A stretch of 64,000 bases of DNA from Mycobacterium colombiense (GCF_001665835.1 NZ_LZSX01000107.1:1-64000); one strand, 5' to 3'. Counted from the stretch's first letter, positions 35,285 through 43,799 are shown. Notes: generated from the sequence alone by a model not told the origin. Numbers and translations are program-made.

Positions 35285-36436
35285 TTACAGGGAGCTTTCC
35301 AGGGCGGCGACGGTTTCCAGATCGTCGAGCGCCGCGACGCCGCGGCGCAGGCCTTCCATCGCGATGTCTTCGACCTGCATCCCGCCCATCCCGGTGGTGA
35401 TCAGCGGGGCGACATAGGCGTATAGCGCGCCCTGGCGGAATCGCAGCCACAGGTCGTCGCGGTCCAGGTCGGGTCCGCCGGAAGCGACCAGCGCCCGCCG
35501 GTAGTCGTCGAGGAGTTCGCGCTGGTTGGCCCGCCGGTCCTCCGGGGTCAGGCTGGTGATCAGCGTGTAGGCCAGTTCGCGGGAGGGGTGTCCCCGGCGC
35601 ACCGCCTGCCAGTCCAGCAGCCCGGCCTTGCCGCCGTGGAAGTACATGTTCCCCGGGTGGGCGTCACCGTGCATGACGGTGTGCGGGGGAGTGTCGATGA
35701 GTGCGGCGACGGCGCGGTAGTTGTCCGCGATGAAGCGGCCAGCGTCGACGGGGACGTCGACAGAAGAAGCGCGCTCGGCGAGCCGCTTGATCGAGGCGTG
35801 CATCAGCGAACCGGTCAACAGCGACGTGACGTCGCCGGACGGGGTGTACAGCCAGCCCATCGGGCCGCGTCCGTGGCGCGGCAGCCGGTCCCAGAAGGTG
35901 GCGTGCAGCTCGGCCAGCAGCTCGATGATCAGGCTGGCCTGGTCGGCCGACAGCGGGTGCAGGGTGTCCGGGAATTCGCACGACTCGGCCGGCAGGTCCT
36001 CCAGGACCAGCAGGTAGCGGCCGGTAGAGGCGTCGAACGCCGTGCCGTAGCAATAGGGGACGCCGATGACCTGCGGCGCGAGCTCACGATAGAACCGCAC
36101 CTCGGTTTGTCCGAGGCGTCCGAGCTCGCCCATCAGCCGGGTGGCGGCGGTCTGCGCCGCGACCTTGACGAACACCGATTCGGGGACGTTCTTGCCGGTC
36201 AGGACCAGCCGGCCGCGCGAGGACGTGCCCGCGTCCCTGCTCAGGACGCGGATTGACCGAACGGTGGTTCCCATGACCCGGGACAGGACCGCCGGGTCGA
36301 TGTCTTCGACGGTCCGCGGTAGGCCGAACCGGCCGCCCACCACCGCATCGGTGGCCACCCGGCCCGCGCCGCGGCCCAGGTGAGCGGCCAGCTCGACGAT
36401 AGAGAACGCTTGTGCCACAGGGTTTTTCATGTCCAT
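35285..36436 (-). CDS. Aminoglycoside-phosphotransferase-fold kinase
   Basis: 383 residues from ATG 36436 (a second ATG is two codons later). The catalytic loop HGDAHPGNMYFHGGKAGLLD contains the Brenner motif of APH/choline-kinase-like enzymes, with catalytic D and metal-binding N and D. An ATP-lobe lysine candidate is in PESVFVKVAAQ. Many mycobacterial members sit in lipid or acyl-CoA gene sets and phosphorylate small alcohols, so antibiotic resistance should not be assumed. A perfect inverted repeat at 36516-36543, just upstream of the start, suggests control by the adjacent TetR regulator. Confidence 0.85.
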   Translation of the reverse strand: MDMKNPVAQAFSIVELAAHLGRGAGRVATDAVVGGRFGLPRTVEDIDPAVLSRVMGTTVRSIRVLSRDAGTSSRGRLVLTGKNVPESVFVKVAAQTAATRLMGELGRLGQTEVRFYRELAPQVIGVPYCYGTAFDASTGRYLLVLEDLPAESCEFPDTLHPLSADQASLIIELLAELHATFWDRLPRHGRGPMGWLYTPSGDVTSLLTGSLMHASIKRLAERASSVDVPVDAGRFIADNYRAVAALIDTPPHTVMHGDAHPGNMYFHGGKAGLLDWQAVRRGHPSRELAYTLITSLTPEDRRANQRELLDDYRRALVASGGPDLDRDDLWLRFRQGALYAYVAPLITTGMGGMQVEDIAMEGLRRGVAALDDLETVAALESSL

Positions 36437-36515
36437 CCATCCCGATTTGCCGGCCGGCCGCGGTGCTCTGCTTTAACACCGGTGGCGCCGGGCAAAATCA
36501 ATTGAACGTCTGGAC

Positions 36516-36543
36516 ATCAGACAATATACGATTATTGTCTGAT
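36516..36543. promoter_or_regulatory. Perfect 11-bp inverted repeat, probable TetR operator
   Basis: Half-sites ATCAGACAATA and TATTGTCTGAT are exact reverse complements separated by TACGAT, 28 bp in all. It is an AT-rich island in GC-rich DNA. It overlaps the stop codon of the TetR gene (36532-36534) and lies 80 nt upstream of the phosphotransferase start. There is no T-tract, so I read it as an operator rather than a terminator. Confidence 0.6.
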
Positions 36544-37152
36544 CTGTGGCACCAGGGCCCTCACCACGAACTGCTCGACGAATTCTCGTTTGTCCGCGGC
36601 GGGGCGATATCGCCACGACGGCGCCAGTAAAAACAGGGTCGTGGTGTGCAACCACTGGACGATCGACCGGAAATCGACGTCGGGGTAGAGCAACCCCGTC
36701 GCCTTCCACCGGTCCAGTAGCGGTTCGTAATGCCGCATCAGCAGCTCCACGATGGGTTCCGAACCCTTCTCGAGCGCCGAGGCCACCGCGGTGCTCTCGG
36801 CGGCGAACAACGCTTCGTTCAGCGCGTTGCCGTCCACCGACTCCACCCGGGCCAGCACCATCTCGGGCAGCGATCGAACCGGGTCGTCGGGGGTGGGCAG
36901 CGAGCGCACCAACTCGGAGATCGCGCTGTCCACACGCGTCAGCATCAGGCCCAGCAGGACATCGTCGCGGGCGGGGAAGTACCGGTACACCGTCGACCGT
37001 GACACCCCCGCCTCGTCGGCCACCTCGCCCATCCGGAACTGGGTGTTGCCGCGCCGGACGATGCAGCGGCCCGCGGCGTCCAGGATTCGGCTGCGGGCCT
37101 CCGCGTCGTCGAGGATCGCGCGGTCGTCGCCCCACCGCCGGCTCGGTTCCAT
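36532..37152 (-). CDS. TetR-family transcriptional regulator
   Basis: 206 residues from ATG 37152. The helix-turn-helix is at about residues 22-68: RSRILDAAGRCIVRRGNTQF, then MGEVADEAGVSRSTVYRYFP. A ligand-binding helical domain follows. The gene lies directly upstream of the phosphotransferase on the same strand, with the inverted repeat 36516-36543 over its stop codon. It probably represses the downstream phosphotransferase/amidohydrolase/oxygenase genes. The ligand is unknown. Confidence 0.9.
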   Translation of the reverse strand: MEPSRRWGDDRAILDDAEARSRILDAAGRCIVRRGNTQFRMGEVADEAGVSRSTVYRYFPARDDVLLGLMLTRVDSAISELVRSLPTPDDPVRSLPEMVLARVESVDGNALNEALFAAESTAVASALEKGSEPIVELLMRHYEPLLDRWKATGLLYPDVDFRSIVQWLHTTTLFLLAPSWRYRPAADKREFVEQFVVRALVPQIRQ

Positions 37153-37277
37153 GGCGGCGATATTACGGGATGCGTTGCGCTGCTTTGTTATCTGACGCGA
37201 GCAGAATCCGGCGCGGTCTGCCTCGCTATTGAATCATATTGCAGCACACAGACTTTAATAGTAAGAAAGGCCGATCG

Positions 37278-37923
37278 ATGGGGTACTCCGCCGCGGACGA
37301 ATCCTTCACCCACCAGCTTCCGACGACGTTCGACCAGGTGCACAATTCCGACCCGACGTGGTCGGATCGGTGCTACTTCTTCGCGGCGTCGCCGGACGGC
37401 ACCATGCTGCTGGCGAGCGGCTACGGCAATAACCCGAACACCGCCAGCGGGCTGGGCTACGTGAAGGTCAGCCTCGCCGACGGCCGGCATTGGGATCTGT
37501 TGTCCGGGCCGGTTCGAGCGTGACGGCGAGATCGGTTGGGGCATCTTCGAATTGCTGCTCGGCGGGCAGGGCTACCGCCGCTACCCCAACTGGACGGCGA
37601 TGGATATGTCCGCCTTCACCCAGGACAAGACCCCGGTCGATCGGCTGCCCGCGCATTACGAGTCGGCCAGCGGCATCACGGTCACGAACCGGCCCTGGTA
37701 CCGGGCGTTCAACGCCTTCAAGATGGCTGTCGTCTGTCTCATCGGGGCGATGCTGGTCGAGGACGGCCACAGCGACGATCAAAAACTCGTGCTGGCCGCC
37801 TACGGCACCTCGCTGCTGACCGGTGCCGGGCTCACCGAACTGGGAATCGACGAATCCCTCGACGACGGTCCGGTGCTGCCGCGCGAACAACGCATCCAGC
37901 AGGTGCTGGCGCAGTCGGGTTGA
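37278..37923 (+). pseudogene. Decayed gene: N-terminal and C-terminal pieces in different frames
   Basis: Frame one starts at ATG 37278 after a good AGAAAGG site and encodes MGYSAADESFTHQLPTTFDQ, then YFFAASPDGTMLLASGYGNN, stopping at 37523. The second piece, in the +1 frame, continues through the junction (RFERDGEIGWGIFELLLGGQ) to a stop at 37921-37923 and shows no start of its own; the nominal TTG at 37552 is inside this segment. The first piece resembles the start of a longer lipocalin/CrtC-like protein of several hundred residues. The second piece could be its C-terminus or that of a phosphotransferase-like protein. I read this as a gene with an internal deletion and frameshift. Identity is uncertain. 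Confidence 0.55.
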
Positions 37924-38430
37924 TCAGGCGATATAGCCGGGGCCCGTCAGGCCGCTCCAGGTCAGCGTGACGCGGGTGCCCTGCGCCGTGCGGTCGATGG
38001 CGACGTCGTCGGCCAGCGCCTCCATCAGCGGGATGCCGCGGCCGCGCACCTGCTGCCGGTACTGGACCGGCTTCTTCGGCCGCCACCGGCCGCGGTCGTC
38101 GACGATCACCGCCAGGGTGTCCGAATCGCCGTCGTAGGCCGCTCGCACGTCGACCGTCCCGCGCCCCGCGGCGTCGTCGTAGGCGAATTCCGCGGCATTG
38201 GCGATCGCCTCGTTCACCGCCAGCAGCAGGTCGTTGAAGCGGTCGTCGTCCAGCGAGAAATGCCGTCCGAGCCACACCCCGAACTCGGCTCGGGTCCGCG
38301 CAGCGCTGCGCGCGTCGGCGGCCACTCGCGTCCGCACGAAGCGGGACCGATCATCGATGTTCGACACGTTCTGCGGCTGATCAGAGCGTCCCATCGTCCC
38401 CAGTTGCGTCCTCACCCAGTCGACGCTCAC
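37924..38430 (-). CDS. Anti-sigma-factor-type serine kinase (RsbW-like HATPase)
   Basis: 168 residues. The GHKL ATPase motifs are visible: N-box LLLAVNEAIANAAEFAYDDA, G1 box VIVDDRGRWRP and G2 box GRGIPLMEALADDV. This is the fold of RsbW/SpoIIAB anti-sigma kinases, which phosphorylate STAS antagonists and hold sigma factors. The STAS gene overlaps its start by 4 nt, making a partner-switch pair. No sigma factor gene is adjacent, so the controlled target is elsewhere. Its stop directly abuts the stop of the convergent decayed gene (TGATCA). Confidence 0.87.
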   Translation of the reverse strand: MSVDWVRTQLGTMGRSDQPQNVSNIDDRSRFVRTRVAADARSAARTRAEFGVWLGRHFSLDDDRFNDLLLAVNEAIANAAEFAYDDAAGRGTVDVRAAYDGDSDTLAVIVDDRGRWRPKKPVQYRQQVRGRGIPLMEALADDVAIDRTAQGTRVTLTWSGLTGPGYIA

Positions 38431-38804
38431 TCACCAGCAATACCGCTCAGCGCACCGTCGAGGCTGCTGTAGAGCGAGAGCACGCTGTCGATTCCCATGA
38501 GTTTGATCGGCCGGCTGGTGGCCGAGCCGTTGGCTACCACAGCGAACTGCGTCGGCGGCTCAACCTCCGACTGAGCGGTCACCAGGACGGTCATCCCGGC
38601 CGAGGCCAGGAAACCGACCTTGGACAGATCAACGATCAGCGCCGCGGGCTTGGTGGCCAGCGCGGTCTGAATGGCATCGGCCAACAGCGGCGAGCTGAGC
38701 ATGTCGACTTCGCCGGAGACGGTCAGCACGACGGCCTGATCTACCTGGTGTTTGCCCACTTCAAAAGCGGTTGGATCGACGATGTCGCCGGATTGTTCGC
38801 CCAT
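38427..38804 (-). CDS. STAS-domain anti-sigma-factor antagonist
   Basis: 125 residues from ATG 38804. The STAS core is VVLTVSGEVDMLSSPLLADA, followed by LIVDLSKVGFLASAGMTVLV, where the DLSxVxFLASAGM segment carries the usual phosphorylatable Ser. It would release a sigma factor by binding the RsbW-like kinase encoded by the overlapping downstream gene. A weak sigma-F-like pair (GGTTG at 38886-38890 and GGTAT at 38867-38871 on the minus strand) lies upstream, but the spacing is short and I do not rely on it. Confidence 0.88.
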   Translation of the reverse strand: MGEQSGDIVDPTAFEVGKHQVDQAVVLTVSGEVDMLSSPLLADAIQTALATKPAALIVDLSKVGFLASAGMTVLVTAQSEVEPPTQFAVVANGSATSRPIKLMGIDSVLSLYSSLDGALSGIAGE

Positions 38805-39163
38805 GGTCTTTCACTCACATTCGGTCCCGTGTGGGACACCGCTAGCTTACGAAAATAGCAACTGTCATACCGGGGGCTGTTGATTCAACCCCTCGGGAAA
38901 CACGCTTGCCTACGGAGGAGACGCACCCCGTCGATCGGCACTACTGAGTGCAGATACAGCTACAAGTGTTTAGCCAATGGTAGGACACGCCGCGTACCAC
39001 GCTCAAAACGCTGAACGATTTCGGGCGCCGCGACGTACTCCGGATGTGCGTGACGGCCGGCGTAGAAGTTGCACGGGGCATCGGCCCGTGGGTGAATTGC
39101 TTCCACCGGTTTCGTTTTCAGCCCGCACGGCGTGGCCTGCACAAACGGGAAGGGCGGTGGGCC
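38805..39163. other. Intergenic region between STAS operon and peroxidase operon, no gene seen
   Basis: 359 bp between divergent genes. It must hold both promoters. I find no convincing paired -35/-10, no RNA gene and no protein frame with a ribosome site. The frame of the peroxidase is open upstream to 39044, but the extra residues look random. The first ~80 bp upstream of the STAS gene are relatively AT-rich. Confidence 0.6.
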
Positions 39164-40315
39164 GTGGAACCCGGTGATCGCGGCGTCGGACATCACGGTG
39201 ACGAGCGACCTGACGACCCCGCGGAGCCCGCGCCCCCGCCGCCGCAATTCGGGGCGCTGAATCGGCGACGCGCGCTCCTGGGCATGGGAGCGGTAGCCGG
39301 AGTGGCCGCGGTTGACGTGGGCGGCTTCGCCTACGCCGGCGGCTGGCTGCGCCCCGGCGCGCTGACCCCGCCCCGGTTCACGGATCGCTTCGAGCACGTC
39401 TACGGCCGCCATGACGGCTTCCGGCGAAACCATGCCAAGGGCCTGAGCGCCACCGGAACGTTCGTCAGCAGTGGGGCGGCCGCGGCGATCTGCCGGGCCG
39501 CGGTCTTCCGGCGCGGCAGCGTTGCGCTGATCGGCCGGTTCTCGCTGTCCGGTGGGCTGCCCGACCAGCCCGACAAGCTCGACACCGTGCGCGGGCTGGG
39601 GCTGCTGTTCGACGGGCCCGACGGCCGGCAGTGGCGCACCGCGATGATCAACATCCCGGTCTTTCCGGACAGCACACCCCAGGGGTTCTACGACAGATTG
39701 CTCGCATCCAAGCCGATGCCGGGCACGGGCAAGCCCGACCCGCAGCAGATGGCGGCGTTCCTGCAGCGCCATCCCGAGACCGCCGCGGCCATGCGCATCA
39801 TCAAGCAGGCACCGCCGAGCGCGGGATTCGCCGACAGCGCGTTCCACGGGCTGAACGCCTTCCAGTTCACCAATGGTGCCGGTGCGACGGTGCCGGTGCG
39901 CTGGTCTGCGATTCCACAGCAAGGGCCCGACCTCGCGGCCTCACGACCGACGCCGGCGGCCAAGGACTACCTCTTCGACGCAGTGATCCGCACGCTGGCG
40001 CACACGCCAGTGAGCTGGCGGCTGGTGCTCACCGTCGGCGAGCCGGGCGATCCGACCCACGACGCCACCAAACCCTGGCCGGCGGGGCGGCGGACGATCG
40101 ACGCCGGCACCATCACCATCTCCGCGGTCCAGACGGAGGGGGCCGGCAACGCGCGCGACATCAACTTCGATCCCCTGGTGCTGCCCGACGGCATCGCGGC
40201 CTCCGACGACCCGTTGCTCGCGGCGCGGTCGGCGGTGTACGCCCGTTCATTCACCCGTCGCGCCGAGGAACCCAAAGCGCCCAGCGCGGTCGACGTCGAA
40301 GCGGTCCTGCAATGA
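39164..40315 (+). CDS. Tat-exported catalase-related peroxidase
   Basis: 383 residues if started at GTG 39164, which has GGAAGGG upstream. A twin-arginine signal (NRRRALLGMGAVAGVAAVDV, Arg34-36) points to folded, haem-loaded export. The catalase-related core follows: catalytic His90 in RRNHAKGLSATGTF, then RGLGLLFDGPDGRQWRTAMI. A C-terminal AARSAVYARSF carries the RxxxY typical of the proximal haem tyrosine. Small catalase-like proteins of this kind (SrpA group) act mainly as peroxidases. The next gene, a cytochrome b561, overlaps by 4 nt, so the two are made together. Confidence 0.87.
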   Translation: MEPGDRGVGHHGDERPDDPAEPAPPPPQFGALNRRRALLGMGAVAGVAAVDVGGFAYAGGWLRPGALTPPRFTDRFEHVYGRHDGFRRNHAKGLSATGTFVSSGAAAAICRAAVFRRGSVALIGRFSLSGGLPDQPDKLDTVRGLGLLFDGPDGRQWRTAMINIPVFPDSTPQGFYDRLLASKPMPGTGKPDPQQMAAFLQRHPETAAAMRIIKQAPPSAGFADSAFHGLNAFQFTNGAGATVPVRWSAIPQQGPDLAASRPTPAAKDYLFDAVIRTLAHTPVSWRLVLTVGEPGDPTHDATKPWPAGRRTIDAGTITISAVQTEGAGNARDINFDPLVLPDGIAASDDPLLAARSAVYARSFTRRAEEPKAPSAVDVEAVLQ

Positions 40316-40884
40316 CGCCGGGACCCGTCGCGGCGCGGTTCACCCTGCCGTCACGCGTCCTGCACTGGCTGATGGCGCCGATGGTCATCGCTCAGCTGCT
40401 GATCGGCGTGACCATGGTCGCCGCGCTGAGCTACTACCCGCTGTTGCTGGCCATCCATCGGCCCCTGGGCCTGCTGATCCTCGCCTTCGCCGTGGTCCGG
40501 CTGGCGAACCGGCTCACGCACCGGCCGCCGGCGTTCCTGGCCACCATGAGCAGAGCCGAGCGCCGCATCGCGACGTGGTCGGAGTACCTGCTCTACGGAC
40601 TGCTGCTGGCGCAGCCCCTGACCGGGTGGGCCATGCTGTCGGCTGCGCGGTTCCCGATCACCCTTGTCGGGCCGCTCGCGCTGCCCGGCATCGCGCCGCA
40701 CAACATCGACATCTTCGCGGTGCTCCGGGAGTGCCACAACGCCTTCGCGCTCCTGCTCTTCCTCGCGTTTACCGCCCATATGACGGCGGTACTCTTCCAC
40801 ACGCTCGTCTTGCGTGACCGGCTGCTGGATCGCATGGCGCTGTGGCGCAGCAAGGCCGGCGCCGGGCGGCCAGACCGGGGCTGA
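40312..40884 (+). CDS. Cytochrome b561-type membrane haem protein
   Basis: 190 residues from ATG 40312, overlapping the peroxidase stop (ATGA). Four membrane helices are visible: VLHWLMAPMVIAQLLIGVTM, then LLLAIHRPLGLLILAFAVVR, a helix near 95-115 and LRECHNAFALLLFLAFTAHM. His residues in helices 1, 2 and 4 (VLHW, AIHRP, ECHN, TAHM) are suitable haem b ligands. Such proteins pass electrons across or into the membrane. Coupling to an exported peroxidase suggests it supplies electrons for peroxide reduction on the outer face; the pairing is known for SrpA-like proteins. Confidence 0.88.
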   Translation: MTPGPVAARFTLPSRVLHWLMAPMVIAQLLIGVTMVAALSYYPLLLAIHRPLGLLILAFAVVRLANRLTHRPPAFLATMSRAERRIATWSEYLLYGLLLAQPLTGWAMLSAARFPITLVGPLALPGIAPHNIDIFAVLRECHNAFALLLFLAFTAHMTAVLFHTLVLRDRLLDRMALWRSKAGAGRPDRG

Positions 40885-40934
40885 GACCAAGATCGCAGTC
40901 GACGACCTGCCTGCTGGGCCTCGTAGTGGCCGAA

Positions 40935-40940
40935 TATGAT
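40935..40940 (+). promoter_or_regulatory. Candidate -10 (TATGAT) for the aldolase gene
   Basis: TATGAT lies 82 nt upstream of the aldolase ATG in an otherwise GC-rich stretch. No clear -35 hexamer is seen at 16-18 nt. A GGGAGAG ribosome site precedes the ATG at 41022. Function inferred. Confidence 0.35.
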
Positions 40941-41021
40941 CGGCACGATTCAGACTTGAGCGCGCGGGCACGGGCCGGGCGTGCGGTGCCCGTGAGGGCC
41001 ACGAGGAACTGGGAGAGTTCA

Positions 41022-41915
41022 ATGTCGAACCAGCAGCAAGCGGAACGGATGACGTCGGGCAAGGGATTCATCGCGGCCCTCGACCAGAGCGGCGGTTCGA
41101 CGCCCAAGGCGCTGCGCCTCTACGGCATCGAGGACAACGCGTACTCCTCCGAGAAGGAGATGTTCGACCTCATTCATCAGATGCGCTCGCGGATCATCAC
41201 GTCCCCGGCGTTCACCGGCGACCGCGTGCTGGCGGCGATCCTGTTCGAGCAGACCATGGACCGCGAGATCGCGGGCAAGCCGTCGACCACCTATCTGTGG
41301 GAGACCAAGGGCGTCGTGCCGATCCTCAAGATCGACAAGGGCCTGGCCGACGCGTCCGACGACGTTCAGCTGATGAAGCCCATCCCCGGCCTCGACGAGC
41401 TGCTGGACCGGGCCGCCGGCCTGGGCGTCTTCGGCACCAAGGAGCGGTCGGTGATCGGCGGCGCCAACCCCAAGGGCATCGCGGCCGTCGTCGCCCAGCA
41501 GTTCGAGCTGGGCCACCAGGTGCTCTCGCACGGCCTGGTGCCCATCATCGAGCCCGAGGTCACCATCTCGATTTCGGACAAGGCCGAGGCCGAGGGCATC
41601 CTGCGCGACGAGATCACCAAGCAGCTCGACGCCGTCCCCGAGGGCCAGCGCGTCATGCTCAAGCTGAGCCTGCCCACCGAGGTCAACTTCTACCGTCCCC
41701 TGATCGAGCACCCGAAGGTGATGCGGGTGGTCGCCCTTTCCGGCGGCTACTCCCGCGAGGAGGCCAACGACCTGCTGGCGAAGAACACCGGGTTGATCGC
41801 CAGCTTCAGCCGGGCGCTGACCGAGGGCCTGACCGCCGACCAGTCCGACGAGCAGTTCAACGCCACCTTGGACAAGGCGATCCAGTCGATCTACGACGCC
41901 TCCGTCGCCGGATGA
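41022..41915 (+). CDS. Class I fructose-bisphosphate aldolase
   Basis: 297 residues from ATG 41022. Conserved class I stretches are KGFIAALDQSGGSTPKALRL, ILFEQTMDREIAGKP, GVVPILKIDKGLADASDD, with the Lys of LKIDKG, and GLVPIIEPEVTISISDKAEA. The Schiff-base lysine of the family is probably in VMLKLSLPTE. It cleaves fructose-1,6-bisphosphate to two triose phosphates without a metal. Mycobacteria also have a class II enzyme elsewhere, so this one may serve particular conditions. It stands alone, convergent with the DUF190 gene (1 nt apart). Confidence 0.93.
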   Translation: MSNQQQAERMTSGKGFIAALDQSGGSTPKALRLYGIEDNAYSSEKEMFDLIHQMRSRIITSPAFTGDRVLAAILFEQTMDREIAGKPSTTYLWETKGVVPILKIDKGLADASDDVQLMKPIPGLDELLDRAAGLGVFGTKERSVIGGANPKGIAAVVAQQFELGHQVLSHGLVPIIEPEVTISISDKAEAEGILRDEITKQLDAVPEGQRVMLKLSLPTEVNFYRPLIEHPKVMRVVALSGGYSREEANDLLAKNTGLIASFSRALTEGLTADQSDEQFNATLDKAIQSIYDASVAG

Positions 41916-41916
41916 C

Positions 41917-42993
41917 CTAGTAACGGTGCTGGGCCATGCGCGGCGGCCCGGCGTCGTCGTCGCCTTCGTCGGACACCAGAGCGGGCACCATTTCGCTAGT
42001 TACCAGGCCCTCGTCTTGGGTCAATTCGTCGATGATGGCGAAGGATTCGGCGATGTTGGCCGGGGTGTCGATCACGATGGTGACCACGGGGACCCGGCGG
42101 GTCAGCGAGAACAAGCCGTCACCGTGGGGCGGGTGGTCGCCGTGAAAACCCCAGACGCCGCGCAACACGGTCGCGCCGTCGGCGGTCTTGGCCTGGCGCA
42201 GCCGCTGAGCGATCGCGCGGTGGATCGGCACACCGCCGTGGTGGGCCGACTCGGAGGTGTAGATGGTCAGCTGCTGGAACAGCGGCAAGCCGCGCTCGTC
42301 GACGCCGGGCAGGGCGTCCGGCCGCTCCAGGAACTGGCCGTCGCGCTTGCACACCCGAACCCGCTCGACGGTGAACAGGGGCCTGCGTAGCAGTTCGCCG
42401 AGCTCCGGGAGCACGCGACCGATCCGCTCACCGGATCCGACGACGACGATCATCATCGGGACGTCGGCGTTGCGCCCAAAGAAGTTGGCGCGCCGGCGTT
42501 CTCCATGCGCGACGCCGTCCACCCCGAGCAGCACCGTGGCGCCGGAGAGGCCGCGCCGGTGCATCAGATCGCACAGCGCGATGTAGGCGGGTGAGCCGTT
42601 GACGCGTTGCTTGCGGCCGACGTAGATCGTCAGCTTGACCGCATCGCGCAGATCCTCGGGCAGCTGTGGCGTTCCGATGTGCTCGTGGAGCAGCCGAGCG
42701 CGCTCCAGGGTGACCAGACCGCGCTGCTTGACCGACAGCACCGGGTCGAGCAGGGCCTCGATCTTCGCTCGCGTGTCGACCGCGATGATCGCCACCGGCG
42801 GGTCCTCCGACAACGTCAGGGACTCGTCGGTGCGCAGGTAGTGACCGGTGCCGAACCCGCCGATGCCGCGCAGCAGGACGCCGCACGCGGTGCGGTGCTG
42901 TGCGTACAAGCCGAGCAGGACATCCGAGACAAAGCTGTCCCCGGTCCGCCTACGCTCGGCCAAATAGGTGGTGAGCTTCAGGCAATCGTCCAT
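41917..42993 (-). CDS. Triple DUF190-domain (PII-like) protein
   Basis: 358 residues from ATG 42993. Three tandem units of the DUF190 fold are visible at about residues 3-105 (LKLTTYLAERRRTGDSFVSD), 117-225 (AVKLTIYVGRKQRVNGSPAY) and 240-335 (FQQLTIYTSESAHHGGVPIH). Each repeats L-T-x-Y, an Arg/His-rich loop, a Gly-rich strand (VLLRGIGGFG; VLLGVDGVAHG; VLRGVWGFHG) and a hydrophobic strand with VIxxD or similar. Normal DUF190 proteins have one ~105-residue domain, resemble PII signal proteins and are often found with CrcB fluoride channels. No crcB is adjacent here. The three-domain chain could fold like a trimer on its own. Role unknown. Confidence 0.85.
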   Translation of the reverse strand: MDDCLKLTTYLAERRRTGDSFVSDVLLGLYAQHRTACGVLLRGIGGFGTGHYLRTDESLTLSEDPPVAIIAVDTRAKIEALLDPVLSVKQRGLVTLERARLLHEHIGTPQLPEDLRDAVKLTIYVGRKQRVNGSPAYIALCDLMHRRGLSGATVLLGVDGVAHGERRRANFFGRNADVPMMIVVVGSGERIGRVLPELGELLRRPLFTVERVRVCKRDGQFLERPDALPGVDERGLPLFQQLTIYTSESAHHGGVPIHRAIAQRLRQAKTADGATVLRGVWGFHGDHPPHGDGLFSLTRRVPVVTIVIDTPANIAESFAIIDELTQDEGLVTSEMVPALVSDEGDDDAGPPRMAQHRY

Positions 42994-43108
42994 CGCCGCT
43001 CCCGTCGCCTCTCGGCGAGCCTACCGCTCGCAGACCCCAAGCGCCGCAGCGGTGTTCGACGCGACCGGCGTCAGCGCAGCTGTTCAGTCGGTGGGCCAGA
43101 GCTAGAGA

Positions 43109-43705
43109 TCACTCACTCGCAAGGGTTGCCACGATCAGCCGGGTGGTCCGTTCGGCCCGCCGGCGCGAATAGGGCTGTGCGCCAGACAGGATGGGGTACA
43201 CCACCCCGCCGACGATCGCGTCCGCCGCCGATTCGGCGGTGGCCTCGTTGATGCCGTCGGCCAGCAGCCGGGCCCGCACAGTGTCGTGCAGCGGTGCACT
43301 GAATCCGGCGCGCAGTTTGACGGCGGTGTCCTCATGTTCCATGCAGGCGACGGTCAGCGTGCGCAGCATGGCCGAACCCCGCGGCGTCGTCAGGCTGGCG
43401 AACAGCTTGCCCACCCAGCCGACCAGGTCGGCGCTGAGGTTGCCGGTGTGGTTGACCGACGCCAGCAGTTTGTCGGCGTCTTCGAGCATCACATCGGCGA
43501 CCAGCGCGGGGCGGGTGGGCCACCACCGGTAGATGGTCTGCTTGCCCACCCCGGCACGCGCGGCGACCGCCTCGATGGTCAGCCCGTCGAACCCGCGCTC
43601 GAGCAGCAGTTCGCGCGTCGCGGTGACGATCGCGGTGCGGGACTTCTCGCTGCGCCTCCTGGGCGAGCCCGCCGGCGCGTTCACCCCGCTCAGATCGGTT
43701 GGCAT
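43109..43705 (-). CDS. TetR-family regulator divergent from the acyl-CoA dehydrogenase
   Basis: 198 residues from ATG 43705. Helix-turn-helix at about residues 22-68: SRTAIVTATRELLLERGFDG, then IEAVAARAGVGKQTIYRWWP. The C-terminal ligand domain belongs to the TetR_C group seen with lipid-catabolic genes. The palindrome at 43800-43823 lies between this gene and the divergent fadE. An identical 19-bp core lies upstream of the fadD at 55289-56977, so this protein is the best candidate to regulate both ends of the island. Ligand unknown, perhaps a CoA ester. Confidence 0.92.
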   Translation of the reverse strand: MPTDLSGVNAPAGSPRRRSEKSRTAIVTATRELLLERGFDGLTIEAVAARAGVGKQTIYRWWPTRPALVADVMLEDADKLLASVNHTGNLSADLVGWVGKLFASLTTPRGSAMLRTLTVACMEHEDTAVKLRAGFSAPLHDTVRARLLADGINEATAESAADAIVGGVVYPILSGAQPYSRRRAERTTRLIVATLASE

Positions 43706-43799
43706 CTGGTGGTCCTCGCTTCTGCGAACTCAGATCGAAAAGCCGCTCGCCGGGGATCGGGCGCGCTTTACATATCCTGACTCGCGCCGGTAGTCTTCC

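Noticed and set aside
35285..36436. Antibiotic-resistance reading of the phosphotransferase
   Set aside because: The APH fold is shared by many metabolic kinases. The catabolic and TetR neighbourhood gives no support for drug inactivation.
38867..38890. Sigma-F-like promoter upstream of the STAS gene
   Set aside because: GGTTG and GGTAT are present on the minus strand, but the spacer is only about 13-15 nt and both boxes deviate from the consensus.
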